Origin: Ficedula albicollis
Lineage: Eukaryota; Chordata; Aves; Passeriformes; Muscicapidae
Assembly (NCBI RefSeq): GCF_000247815.1
Contig: NC_021673.1
Location: 33,910,289 to 33,974,288, forward strand
Reading direction: 5' to 3'
Length of the DNA: 64,000 bases
In this document: positions 14,264 through 26,844 of the stretch, piece by piece
Layout of the letters: each line of letters opens with the position of its first letter
Numbering within the stretch: position 1 is the first letter of the stretch
Program-made: the position numbers and the translations under genes
Notes under the pieces: model-generated
The model's database searches: none
Told to the model about the DNA's origin: nothing
What the model saw: the letters and a program-made list of their open reading frames with translations, nothing else

Positions 14264-17200
14264 CACCCTTCTTCCCCCACCCTCTTTCCCCCACCCCCTT
14301 TCCCGGTATTTTCTCTCCTCCTGGAGATTATCAGGTTTCCCGCCCCTCCCTCTCCGGGATCCTCCACCTCCCCGCTCCGAGGGGATTATCTCCCCCCTTC
14401 CCTGCCGGATTATCCCCCCAGTTCGCTGTCCCTGTCCCTCCCTCCGCGTTTATGCTCCTCCGCAGCCTCGCCTCTCGGGGATTATCTCCTCTCCCTTTGG
14501 GGTGATTCTTCCTCTCCTGATCCCTGCCCCGGCCTTTCCCTGCCTATCTTCTACCCGAGGAAGTCAACCCTCCCCTTCCGTCTGCCTCTGACTGGGGAAA
14601 GGGGCGAAAATGTGGTTGTGATCAGGTGGGTAGGAGTTTCCAGCAGTGCTGTCATCTCCTCGGTCGTTGTACGAGTACTACAGGCAAGTGGATGTAGGTG
14701 TAGGAGAGGAGGCACCAGGGATGGATGTGCGGAGCTTGGACCAGAGTTCAGCCCGTGGCGTGGTGCTCCGTATGCAGGAAAAGATCTGCACCCTTCCCGC
14801 GGTGTTACATCTGACGGAGGTGAAGGAGAGCGGACCTGCATCAGTGCTTTAAAAAAAACGTGCGTGGCTGGGTGGCAGAGACTGCAAGGAAAAAAAGCCA
14901 GCAGCCTTTGAGTTTCTTTGAGGAAAGTGCAATGTACATTGTAGTTGGGAAGGTGCTTGCATGACATTGCTGCTGTGCGGGGGTCAAAGCTGGCTTGGAT
15001 AGCTTCTGTCTTGTCTTGAAAGGCAGCTGGCTTGGGCTGTTGCTCAGTGTTGAGGAGGAAGCAGACTGGTGTCTTTTGCTGAAGCTCTGATGCTGATGTG
15101 GTTCATTACGCTCAAGTTGCTGGCTGAGGAGAAATGTGTGTGTTCCTAAAACAGAGGGGGAAGGTTTATCCCATGTATTTGGCTGCTGCGTAGGTTCGAC
15201 CAATCTCTTCTCCCAACACCTGGTGTCCCTGCACATGGATTTGCTGGAGGAGAGTTGCAGTCTCCTGGCCATCTTGCAGCACAAGGCCCAGAATTTTATC
15301 CATTAAAGTTCACCCACTTGGGTTTGAGAGGAGGAGAGGCTGTGAGAAATTGTACAGAGACTGGGCAACTATAAATAGATGTCGGACTAGAGGAGGCTTT
15401 GAAATCTTAGCATGCTCCTTCTGAACAGATAGTGTCTGTTAAACTGGTGGGGTTGACACTAGCATCATAATGTTTCCTTTTATTTCTGCTGAGGTGGTTG
15501 GCTTTTAACACTTTGACATGTGGCCGGACCATACAACACCTGCCAAAAAATTCTTCTTGAAAAGGACATAGAGAAAATTCTCATTTAAATAAAGTGCTGA
15601 CAATTGGAGTCTAGTTGAGCTCATTTAAATGGGATTTTTAAAGGACACTTCAGAGAAATCTTTAGTTTCCTCTTCCCTCCCTTTAAATGCTTGGAATTGA
15701 TGATCTTGTGCCCTTAATTGGTTCTCAAAGTATTGCACTAGATAGATTGCCTGAGATCTGTGTTGCTGTGAAATTCTGCAGTACTGAGGTATCACATCGC
15801 TGGTAGCATTGCTAGGTTTTTATTTTGTTGTTTAGGTTTTGGGGTTTTTTGTTTATTTGTTTGTTTTTTAATGGCATCTTTGACATCTAACCAAAAGGGT
15901 GTATATTCATCTTTCTAGAACTCAGGGTGCTTGCATTTGTTTTAGATCTTATGGATCACTGCTCTTTCAGCTTGTCTTGTTGAGAACTAATTAATATGGA
16001 AATTATTGACAAATATACTGTACTAGCTCTGTGGAATGGTATCTGTTCTGCTGCTCTATTATGGGCCAACTGCATATTCTAAGTCTCTAAAATGATTGAA
16101 AAGCTGTTGCAACATATGTGCAATTGAACCTCTTTTGAGCTACCTTTTTCTTGTGCCTTTTTTTCTTTTTAAAAATAGTGGAAGCTCTTAAATAATGATT
16201 TTTTTTTAAATAAAATTAAAATAGGAAGTAATAAAAATGTGCCTGAATAATATGGGAGAGTCTGAACAAAGACTAATAGGATGAATATCTGCAAGAACCC
16301 TGACTTTTAGGACATTTCTTATTTAGCGCATAAAATTTAGATCTGATCTTTATTTTTCTTTTTTTAAATTTCTGTGTTTTAAACCTCAGGGAGGCAGAAA
16401 GGAATAGAAATCTTGGCAGTATGACTTACTAGTTTTGGCATTTTTAGTTGATATTTAACCGTATTAAAAGCAGGAAAACCAAGTAATCGATCAAATAATT
16501 TGGCTTTGTTTTAAGTTGTAAGGGATGTGATCAGAGCATTGTCCTCAAATACTGGGTACCTTCAGTCAACATCGAGCTCCAGCTTGCTGTTAGGTCCATG
16601 TGTTTGGGATTTCTGTGTGCAGAAACAGAGGTCAGTGAGCTGGAGAAAGCTTCATAGTACCGAAATGACAAGCAAAAGACTCTTTAGTATGAGTCTCTGT
16701 ACAGTGACTCAGTCCCTGATTTCTTGTGTTATTCTAAATGTATTTGTTTGTAGAAATTATAGTTCGAATGCCGTTTTCTAAAAGTTCAGTGTCCTGCTTT
16801 AAACCCATACTTTCTGTCAAGTGATTTAAATTTCTCACTGGGTGTGACTGTCCCAGGCTTGTTAGTGCCCTTTGATCCTCTGTGCAGGACACTGATCAGT
16901 GAATCTTGTCTCTTTCTGAAGAAGAAGTGGGAGGAATTGCTTTTTGCTTAAGAGACAGGTATGCACTTGGGATTGTGACGATCTCCATGCAGATGTGGAA
17001 GGAATAATACTGTCAAGATCTGAAAGGTTGAAAAGCTCACATATGTTAAAATAAAATGCCCTGTCATGCTCTGTGCTTAAACTAAAAATGGATAAAACCT
17101 GGAAGGGTTGGCCTTGCACATGTGGTAAAAACCTGAATTTTTAGATGCATCCTGCAGCTGGAGGGGTACAGACACTGTTGGACTTACTTGTGTGGAAGTA

Positions 17201-20189
17201 CAACATAGAATATGATGGTGGGGTTAAGAGCAAGTGTGTGAGAGGGAAAAGTGGTTTTACTGTCCCCCACAAGAGAAGAAGCTCATAGAGGGTGCTGGAG
17301 AAGAGTGCATTTAGTTCAGAGTAACATACAAGAGACAGGCTGAAATACAGATGTGCTGGTCACAAGTGTTGTTAGAGGGCTTGTGTGATTCCATGGTCAT
17401 TATAAGCATCTGCACTTGGATCTTGGGCAATACTACAGCAAAATTGTAGTACAGCAAAGCATGGTGATGGTCATGTGCTATCCTGTGGCTTAAAATTGCT
17501 TTTTTCAGAGCAAAGCAAGCCTGAATTATGTAGGTATGGCTGATGTCACTCTTACAAGAATAATAGAGACAAAAAAAAATAGATAGAGAGGTTAGGACAG
17601 GGTTTCTTTCATATGTTTACATTTACATTCATATTTTGGGTTAGAGTCTTTGAAGTTACAGTAATTTCACAACCTTTGTTAAATAATAACAGTAAGAATT
17701 GAAAAATGGGCTGTTGTCTAGTCTTATCCGCATGTTTTAAGTGTTTTCAAAGTCTGTGGCTTAAAAGAAAAAAGTGTTTCATATTAGCAACCATTCCATG
17801 GGTTTTACATATCACTTGCTTAAAGAACTCATTCTAGTGTCCAGGTCTCATGAAACCATGGTGGAAATTAGAAAGGTACTAAAATCAGATGACATTTCAG
17901 ATTTACTAGCAACAAGTGTTACTTATTAAATTACCTATACATGTTTTTAAGAGTATTGATTATTTCTACATTCCAGCAAGGAGCTGTTTGAGAGTTGGGA
18001 CTCAAATCCATGCTTGCTGCAGAGAATGAGAGTGGTTTCTATAAATTTGTTTTTGGGGGAGAGGGACACAAAACATGATGACACATGACACATGCAAATT
18101 CTTTATATCTTACGCAAAAACAGTGCTGCTCTTGCAGCGTCTGCTTACCCAAATCCCGAAGGATCAAATTACTGTTTTGGTTAAATTCATTTTTCTAGTA
18201 GGTGGAGACACAACTGTTGATTTCAAATAAGCTTAAGCCTTCATATTTTGATTGCAAACATTTTGTCAATATGCTGTTGAAATAATGAAAATTAGGATCA
18301 AGAAAAAGTTTAAATTTTTGCTTTAAGATAGTTTACTTAAGCCTCTGAAAGAGCTCTGGCATACAAATATTGCTTCTGTAGTAAGACTGGCTACTCAAAT
18401 AGTTTGGGTTTAATTTCCTAATTGTCTCCATCCACTGGTCAAATATGCATTAATGAAAAGTTTAAATTATACCTTTTAGAATATCCAAACACAGGATAGA
18501 GGAAAGTAGATTGAGGGTAAATAGACTGAGGGTAAAAAGATTGGATAAAGTTTTTTCTTTGGACTAGTAACACAAGGTAGGGGAGCCCTCAAGTAAATCA
18601 GCAGGAGAATAAAAGAAAGATGTATCAGCCATTCTGACTGTGTTATTCCATCCATGATAAATTAAAAAAAAAAAATTGATTCCATGTTCATTCATTAATT
18701 GTTCAGAGATCTGACTACAGGATCATGCCAGAGGTTTTGTGTGTAAAACTTGTCAACAACTTTTTATGTGATGTTGATTTATTTTTTAGCAAGTCAGCAG
18801 GCCAGTTGGTAAGTCAGCCTTTACGTATCTTATTAAAATTTCACCCCATGCCATTCCTGATCCTCTGTTGAAGTTTAGAGAGGTCTTTTTGGCAAGATGA
18901 AACTGCTTATGCAACAGAAGTTCTCAAACTGGGAAGACAGACTGAATTCTAGCAAATGAAGTGAGAGAAAAGTTTATTTCTCCTTTCCAAGCTGTTCTGG
19001 TTTACTGTATTGTGAGCTGTTGTGCTGTAGCAAAGGACGGGGTAGCTGATTATTAATTTTGCTGGAGTCATACTGCTGCTTACAGCTTCTCATGCATTCT
19101 TCGGATCATTAGAAGGAGCCGTAATTAACAACTGAAAGTTCAGTTTACGCATTCTTCAGTAAAGAACGTGCAGACAGGGAGAAGTTGGTAAGTGAGACAA
19201 CGTTCATGGGGTGTGTGGCAGTAGGGCATTCAGTCATCTGAATTCAAGTCAGGCAGACAGTCAGTCCATCTTCTCAGATATGCTGGCCAGGCTCTGCTGC
19301 CTACACTAAATTTGGTACGGACCAGCAACATGGGATGAGCAGTACTTGATTCAGTCACTTCTCACCAGTGAAGTTCCTTTATACAGATTCAATCTTTATC
19401 GTATTTTAACAACTTCCAGGAGCTTGTTGCAGTTGGCATTTGTCTTACATGATCTTCCCTGAGGACAAACTCTGGGTGCTGTGTGTGGCATTTAAAGCAG
19501 TGTTCAACTGAGGCTTATTTATCAAGTGAAACATTGGTTTCGTGTCTGTGAGTTTTGTTTCATTCTTTCATAGCTTTATGTGGGCTGGCCCGCTTGCTGC
19601 ATGGATAAGATTCAACCTTGATGTAAGCCTGCTGTGTGAGAAGAGTTGTCCATCATTAGCTCTGCAATAATCTCACAGGTGTCTTGCCACAAGAGGGATC
19701 AAATGGACACACTACCTTTGAGTCATTGTGCTTTGGGAAGCAAGATAAACTGGTAACTTGTGTTGCTGGGTTTTAATCAGCACTTCTGTAACATTACCTG
19801 GTCACAGAGCAGTAATTGCTTGAATTGCTCTGACTGATGGTTGAGAGCCCTCAAGTCTGCTTCATGTTCCCGTTGCTGGAGGGGAGAAATGATTGGGCAG
19901 TTTTGGGGACAGGCCATAAATACACAAAGAGAAAGGGGTGTGAGAGCACCGAAGAGTTGAGTTGTCTCTTGTGTTTGACACATAATTTGATGGAAAAAAA
20001 TAAATCCATCTATCTGTTCTTGTGTCTGGTGCACAGACACCCCACTGGCTCCCAACGGGTAAGTCTTAGGGATCCGGACATCGTTGGAAGTCGTGCTATT
20101 GGAATGGGAGATTGACTGGGTGAGAAGGTAAGAGTCTTTGGCTGTTAAAAAGGGGCAGAAAAGGGTTTTGTGTTAAATGATTTGCAAGT

Positions 20190-20335
20190 TCCGAGTGCGG
20201 AGCCCGAGCGCTCGGGTCGGCTCGGAAAGGCGGCTCAAGCGCGCTCTCCAGTGGCCACAGCGGGACAGCGGCGCTGGGATGGCTCGGGGTCGCCGCGCGG
20301 GTGACTGACAGAAGCCAGCTCCTGTCGTGCGGATG
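20190..20335. promoter_or_regulatory. Small CpG-rich patch, possible alternative promoter
   Basis: About 145 bases stand out from AT-rich surroundings by many CpGs (CCGAGTGCGGAGCCC, GGTCGCCGCGCGGG). It contains a perfect 14-base palindrome CCCGAGCGCTCGGG at 20203-20216. Two splice-donor-like sites lie just upstream. It could be a second, minor promoter or noncoding first exon of PALS2, or a GC-rich leftover. The sequence alone cannot decide. Confidence 0.4.
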
Positions 20336-21240
20336 CCTGCTGGCTTAGCTGGGCGCGCTGATAAATAAGATGGTGCTTCTTCACAAATAAGTGGCTGCAT
20401 TCGTTTAAAAAAAAAAAAAATCCGCTGTTGCCAAAAATTGATTCAGTTAGAGATCTTGCTCTTGTAGTTTGATAAAAAAAATGATTCTCCCATCCAGCAG
20501 TCTATTAGTTGGGGAGATTGGTGCAGTCTCTGCTGGGACTGTTTGTGCTGTCGCCTGGAAGCAGGCAGGTTTACTGCTGAACGGAATTTATTAGCTATGA
20601 ATTGAAGCGTGCACATTTAACTGTGTCAAATCTTGGCAAATAGTTCTGCAAACAGCACAGACTAATTAAACAGGAGCAGAAAGAAATGTGTAGTTCTTAC
20701 CAAGTGTAGCAGAGTTCTCAGTCTTACATTAGATTCCATGCTGTTCAGGAAAGCAGCGGGGGCCTTCAGAAGGAAGAACTTCGTTGGTACTAATGAATAG
20801 GAAATGGAAAAGAGAAGGGTGGACTGTTCAGCAGGACTTGTCATAAAGTGAAAGGTCTTAAGGTGCATTGTAATTTGATATTTCTGAGATAACTGCTTCA
20901 TAGATGGTTTCAACTTAATGGTATTGTTTTACTTTGTCTCTTTTTAACTGTTCAAACCACTGTTCAAACTGTTCAAGCTTCTGGCTCCTGGTAGAGTTAT
21001 CTTTTTTAGACAAGACTAAGTTTGGCCTTGTTTGACCACACACCTTGTTTCTCTAAAAACCACAACTGTTCTGAGAGTTTTGTATGACAGTTAGACTGTC
21101 AGAATGGAACTGTTAGGTCTTGCTATTAACTGGAGTTGTTAAACTAAGACACTTTAAGTAAGTTTGAGCTCCTAAGAATGTAGTGCTTGGTTGGGTTTTT
21201 CAAAGTAATTTTATTTGTTAGATACTAGCAAAAAACCCAA

Positions 21241-21686
21241 CTACATAGAGGAACATTCAATGAAACCATTAAGAATCCTTTCTTTAGAATTGTAAGATTT
21301 GTCTAATTACAAATTTGGCAAAAAATGCTTGTATAATAAGTTTCAGAACAGTGTGCTGATCAGCTTAGAATGTATGGGCCCTATATGGAAAAGTGCAACT
21401 GTATGTCTGTTCATGTGTGACATCTGGTGTGATACAGTTGTACCAGGTACACTTACCTGTTTACTACATAGAGGAACATTCAGTGAAACCATTAAGAATC
21501 CTTTAGAATTGTAAGATTTGTCTAATTACAAATTTGGCAAAAAATGCTTGTATAATAAGTTTCAGAACAGTGTGCTGATCAGCTTAGAATGTATGGGCCC
21601 TATATGGAAAAGTGCAACTGTATGTCTGTTCATATGTGACATCTGGTGTGATACAGTCGTACCAGGTACACTTACCTGTTTACTAC
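21241..21686. repeat. ~225-bp tandem duplication, two copies
   Basis: Copy 1 is 21241-21473 and copy 2 is 21474-21686. Both run CTACATAGAGGAACATTCA to CTTACCTGTTTAC. Copy 2 lacks four bases (CTTTCTTTAG versus CTTTAG) and differs at three single positions (CAATG/CAGTG, CATGTG/CATATG, CAGTTG/CAGTCG). Past the deletion the offset is 219 bases. The matching open frames at 21299 and 21518 are by-products. Confidence 0.95.
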
Positions 21687-22954
21687 TTCTGATGAAGGCC
21701 ATTACACAGAATGTGTAATTTTGTGCACAAAGCTCTTTTCTCATTATGGATGTCACGATAAAGCTTTTATACACTTCAAATAATAATAAAAAAATAAAAT
21801 CCCTTGGGCTTCCCTACCCCAGGCATAAATGATTTTACTTTACAAATATAATTACTGTACTTCCAGGAGGTAATCTCTCTGGACAGCCATAGACTAGTTT
21901 GAATTAGATTACTCTGTTTTTTCCTCCAGGGCGAGTTAATACATTGAGTTTTATTTTTCTGTAATTACTTCAAAATTTAGATCACTTTTAATGCTTACCA
22001 TTCTTCCTTATAACTAGACAGGGAAAGCTAAGAATACTTGCATTTGAAGGGTTAACATTAACTTTTTTTTCACCCATAACTTTATATCCTTCAGGTAGTA
22101 TCTGTTCTGCTCCTCAACTTCATACAGCTCATGCTGTATTCAGTTAGTCTCAGTTGTTGAGTTTCTTAGTTTGGAAATACTGGAAATATTTACTTAATAA
22201 GCAGAGAGTAAGCACACTAAATCTTTCAACTGTGACGTTCAACCAAGTCTAGCTAGAGCAATGTTTTTGTTAAATCTGTATTTCCAGAGTCCTGGGTTTG
22301 AAATCTTCCCAATAGTTTCTGGCAGTAAGCTTAATGAATAAAGCAAGTTACTACTTTTACCTCTGTTACGAAATCTTTGGACAGAAAGTCAGTCAGTGTG
22401 AAGTAAACAGAGGAGCAGAGTTAGTCAGGGGAAATAGTCAGGAAAATGCTTTTCCTATTTTTTTTATGAACTTCAGCAGGAAGGGGAAATCTCTGGATAC
22501 ATGATTGTGAACCATGATTGGATGCAAATGCATTTATATAAATGACCTGCTTGTATTTGGAATTTACTTACTTTTACAGCAGTGCACTTAAGCAGTAGAT
22601 GAGAGAAGACCACAGAGATTAATTTGTAAATTTCCCTTATAATAATACAGCACCGTTTTGCAATAGAAGGAAATTTTTGGTGTTTTGAGGTCTCAGAATA
22701 TGACTTGCTGTTTGTGTTCAGGACTAGCCAGGATATCTGTAGAGGCAATCATTTTAGTTCTGTAGTTGGCATCTGGTATCAAAGTGCAGGAGTATTATGT
22801 ACTAATGCAAAAGTAAATAGAATGTTAAAGGGTAAAACTTGTTATTTGTGTTGTCAATGAAGTCCTACAGCCTAGCTACCTAACACCTAAGTCCATTGCA
22901 GGCCTGAAAGTACTTGGGTCCCATTGAATGCAGTAGGTTTTCAAATAATAAGAC

Positions 22955-23060
22955 CTGTCATTGGGTCAGACTGAAGGTCCATCCAGCTCTTTTTTCAAAC
23001 ATGCAGCGCAGCATCTGAAACCACGCAGAATCTATCAGGATCTCCTATTAATGTTATCTC
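22955..23060. repeat. Possible ancient amniote interspersed repeat
   Basis: GGGTCAGACTGAAGGTCCATCCAGCTC resembles the phrase GGTCAGACCAAAGGTCCATCTAG that I recall from old interspersed repeats of turtles and other sauropsids. The flanks do not extend the match clearly. Family unknown and call tentative. Confidence 0.35.
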
Positions 23061-26000
23061 TGAGCAGATTTTCAAGAAGACAGAAGACATGGATGTCACT
23101 TGATGAGAAGAAGCTGGGGCCAGAAAAATTAGTGTCTGGATTGCCTTAAATTCAGCTTCCAGATAGGGATAAAGAAGCATAACATGATCCCCAAGTGCTT
23201 AGACATCATTATCCAAAAACCGGTGAAGAATTCATTGTGCTAATGTGCAACAGCAGCAGAATCCAAGATTTAATGCGTTGTTCATGACTAAAATAACATC
23301 TTATGTAATTGCCCTGGGCCTGCAACTTAGCAGCTTCCAAAAAGATCTGATAGCTTTGCAGAGGGATTGAAAGCTAACACAGTGGAATGACTGATAATGC
23401 TAAAGGCATAAGACTTGAAGGTCTCCAGGAAGTCCATCCCTGAGTGGAGAACAGATTACACATTCGCTACTCTTTTTCTTTCTCTGATCTTCTGCAAGTC
23501 ATTAGGGAACCAGTATGAATGCAAGAAGGTGACCTGAAATACCAGGTACGTGTTAGCAGCTGTGGGTGTGGCTACCTGTAAGAAAAAGATTCCTACTCTC
23601 TAATATTGCACTGAAGAAAGACCCTACATCAGGAACTTTCTCTTGTTTGATGTGATCTTGCCCTATGTTAGGATATATTGATCCATTTGAACTGGACACT
23701 GTTGTTAGCAGTAATGGATTAGAAGTGGCAGTCTGGGTTTTAAATGCTCTTTAAAAATACCTATATTTTATTTTGTTTGTATGCATGCATGTGACTGCAT
23801 ACATATATGGAAATATGCAGAAAAAGAAGGAATTTTTAATAAAATGTAGTATTTTATATATATGTGTGTTAAGATGTATGTGGGTGTATGTGCATACATA
23901 TGTATCTTAAAAAAAAGAACACTTGTCTGTAAACAGGAAGCCCAGCATCCGTAAACTGTCTAGGAAAGCATAAAAACATTGTAAGCATACCTGACATTTT
24001 CTCTAGGTAATCTCCCAGAACCTGGTTAATATTTAACCTGAAGATTTTTTTAAATTAAATTAGGTTGTGGATTGTTTATGTAATTTTTGTTGGGTGCTTT
24101 TACCATTCAAGGTGGTTCCATTTCAACTTCTTAATGGACTAGTATTCATACATAAATTGCTAGGGTGCACTGGAGATCTGTTTGATTAAACATGAGAAAC
24201 TCTTATCCTTGGATTGGATTACTGTTTAGTTTCTTTAAATAATTGACAATGGATTTTCACTGAAGTGCTTGATAACTGAGATGTGATACGTGCAGCATTG
24301 TAGCCTTCTGTGAAGATTGAACCAGTACTAGTTCTTGTTTTGTTAACAGTTGGTGGCAAGTTTGCAGCAGTTTAATGATTACACATATTTTAGTTTAGGA
24401 AGCATGTCAGACTGACCAGGATACCCGCAGGTTGTTCTTTGGTGGGTCATTGCTCCATTCTGCCTGATGATGTGTCCAGGTGAAACAGCAGAAACAGATG
24501 TTTAGCCTCCAAACACTGGAGCTTGTATGCTTGTTTATATATTTACCTGATTCCAGAAATCTGACTGCTGCCATGTGACATGTTCCTTCTGATCCTGCCT
24601 TCTACACAGGCACCTTGTATAAGGTGGACCTAACCTTGGCCAATATCTTAGTATGGCTTTAAAGGTTCTTCTGCCTTCAGTGCGGGGTTTTAATAAACAC
24701 AGAAAGATACAGTGTGTTGGGATTAAAGGAAGAACATTCTAATAATTTGAATTTTGGGTTGTTTGGTCACTGAGTCCTTTGAACTCTCATGTCTGTGCTG
24801 ATGAAAGGTGGTTGTCTGAAGCTAAAGGGAAGACTTCTCGATTGGCAATAGAAATGCTCTTTCAAGTTAGTCTGACAGTATGGTATCCTGTTCCTGGAAG
24901 CATGTTCATCTGATCTGTGGAAATGCATAGATAATAAGTCTCAATTGCTGTGCTTAAAAAGCATCCTTCCTAATGTCCCCCTTCACATTGCCCCGTATTA
25001 TATGCAGAGTTGGGAACAAGCTGAAGCAGCTGGCTCGTCTTTCCCTCACTCACTTCAGTCATTCTACAGGTAGCTAGCAGTATTTTAGATTCAGTATCAC
25101 TTGGAAAACACTTCTATTTTTACAGCAATACGCAATGGCTTTAAAGCTTCTCGGTTCAGTCTTTGTGATGTAAGGAAGAAGGATGGAGTCAGGCGTTCGA
25201 GATCATCCTGTGTTAACGGTGAACTGGAGATGTGTTCTCAAGTGAAATCAGCTTGATACGAGATCTTGGAATCCAAGCAGTGATTTCCATACAGAATAAA
25301 GCTTAGTGTTATACAAATAATTTCTGCTACCTGTCGAAATGTGGTGTCCAGGATTCAGAGAGATGCAAAGAGCTCTTTCCCCTTTACTTTCCAGTCTGTC
25401 ATTTTCTCAGTCATTGGTAAAAGTCACGTCTGATCCTTTCATTGGTTAAAGAGGCAATTACGAAGCAATGTCCCAATACAGTTCTCTAAAATGGTTTTAA
25501 AAATTACTTTTTCAAGGTGACTTTCTTACTATCTCCTAGTAGGAAGTGTAATCATTGACAAACCCCTAGTTTGGCCTGAGTGGAGTGTGGAAGCTCTCAG
25601 GCTTGACAGAAGTTGGGAAGCGTATAAAAATAAGAGCAGTTCCATTACCAAGAACTTGATCTAGGCTTTTATAGGTGCGCTTTCTTCTTTGGAGAAGAGA
25701 TTTTGATGGTGGTAGGTAAACCAAATAATTATGTGAGTGTTTTTTTATTTAGTTAGTTAAATAATAATGCAACAGAAATTGAACAGATATAGTACAACAT
25801 ACGTGGAGTTCAGAAAAAATTGACCTTTCTTTTCTCAAGTTGCACCAAGAGGGCAGGTCTTCCTCTAAATATTGGTACATCTTGTTCAGAGAAGTGAAAA
25901 GGTTTATCTAACTTCTACTCTCAAAACCAGCTATGATTTGATTGTCTTGATACCTTGAAAGTGAGGCTTGAGCAGACATGTGTTTTCTCTTGCGGAAGAA

Positions 26001-26765
26001 ATAGATCCTTTGGAAAAAAAATTGAGAATGTGCAGCATGAATATGCTTCTTATTTTTTATAGAAATAGGAGGAAAAAAGGAGTAAAATTTACCAGCTGTA
26101 CATTGAATATTGTCTTTCCAAGTGATGCCCAAAAATACTCTTATGCATCTAAAGATGTTGTATGCATCATAAATCTCAGCTAATATTATCTAGAATTGCT
26201 CTATTTAGTTATCTGTGACCAAAATTAGAATCCCGCTAAAGCTTCTGTTACGTGGTTTTTAGAGCTCATTGGCAGCTTCTGAGTGAATTAAAAGGATGAA
26301 GAAAGGCAAAAATAAGTGAAGAATCATAAGGAGACTCTTGAGATCTTTGCCATCCTATTTTAAATTGTAATTTAAACATGTTAGAAAGATCTCTGAATGT
26401 CTATAGCACAGGTTGCTTTTATTCTAGGTATGCATTCTTTTTTTGCAGCTAAGCTGCCATTTTGTTTTTAGTCTCTACTCTGATTTTTAAGCATTTGGGT
26501 ATACTTAGGAAGCTGGAGGGGTACTTTCTTGTGTGAACAGAAATAGGCAGCAAATAGAAAGATAGTGGAAAAATCTTGAGTCTATGAGCCTAATGGATTA
26601 ATCAAGAGTTATACTGTGTGACATTTCACAGTTAGTACTTAAGGAAATATATGCAAATACTTCTTGTCAGCCTGTTTTGAGGGGATCTGAACATATAAAC
26701 CTCTGAATGAGTCTTTCATTCAAGTAGGTCACTTGCCTTTTGGTTTTTTTGGGGGTTTTTTGTGG

Positions 26766-26844
26766 TTTTTTTTTTTTTTTTTTTTTACATAATTGGGGGG
26801 GGGGGGGGGGGGGGGTTTTTTTTTTTTTTTTTTTTTACATAATT
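26766..26844. repeat. T21-ACATAATT-G21-T21-ACATAATT homopolymer cluster
   Basis: Twenty-one T, ACATAATT, twenty-one G, twenty-one T and ACATAATT again. Apart from the G block this is a 29-base direct repeat. The equal run lengths and the intervening pure G tract make sequencing or consensus error likely. Confidence 0.93.

Noticed and set aside
14551..15284. Minus-strand open frames of 138 and 147 codons and + frames of 68-99 codons beside the CpG island
   Set aside because: Composition is Ser/Pro/Gln-rich, as expected from GC-biased DNA; there is no domain, and no splice or start context separates them from chance.
21299..21718. Two nearly identical open frames of 71 and 66 codons
   Set aside because: They are copies produced by the tandem duplication and have no recognisable product.
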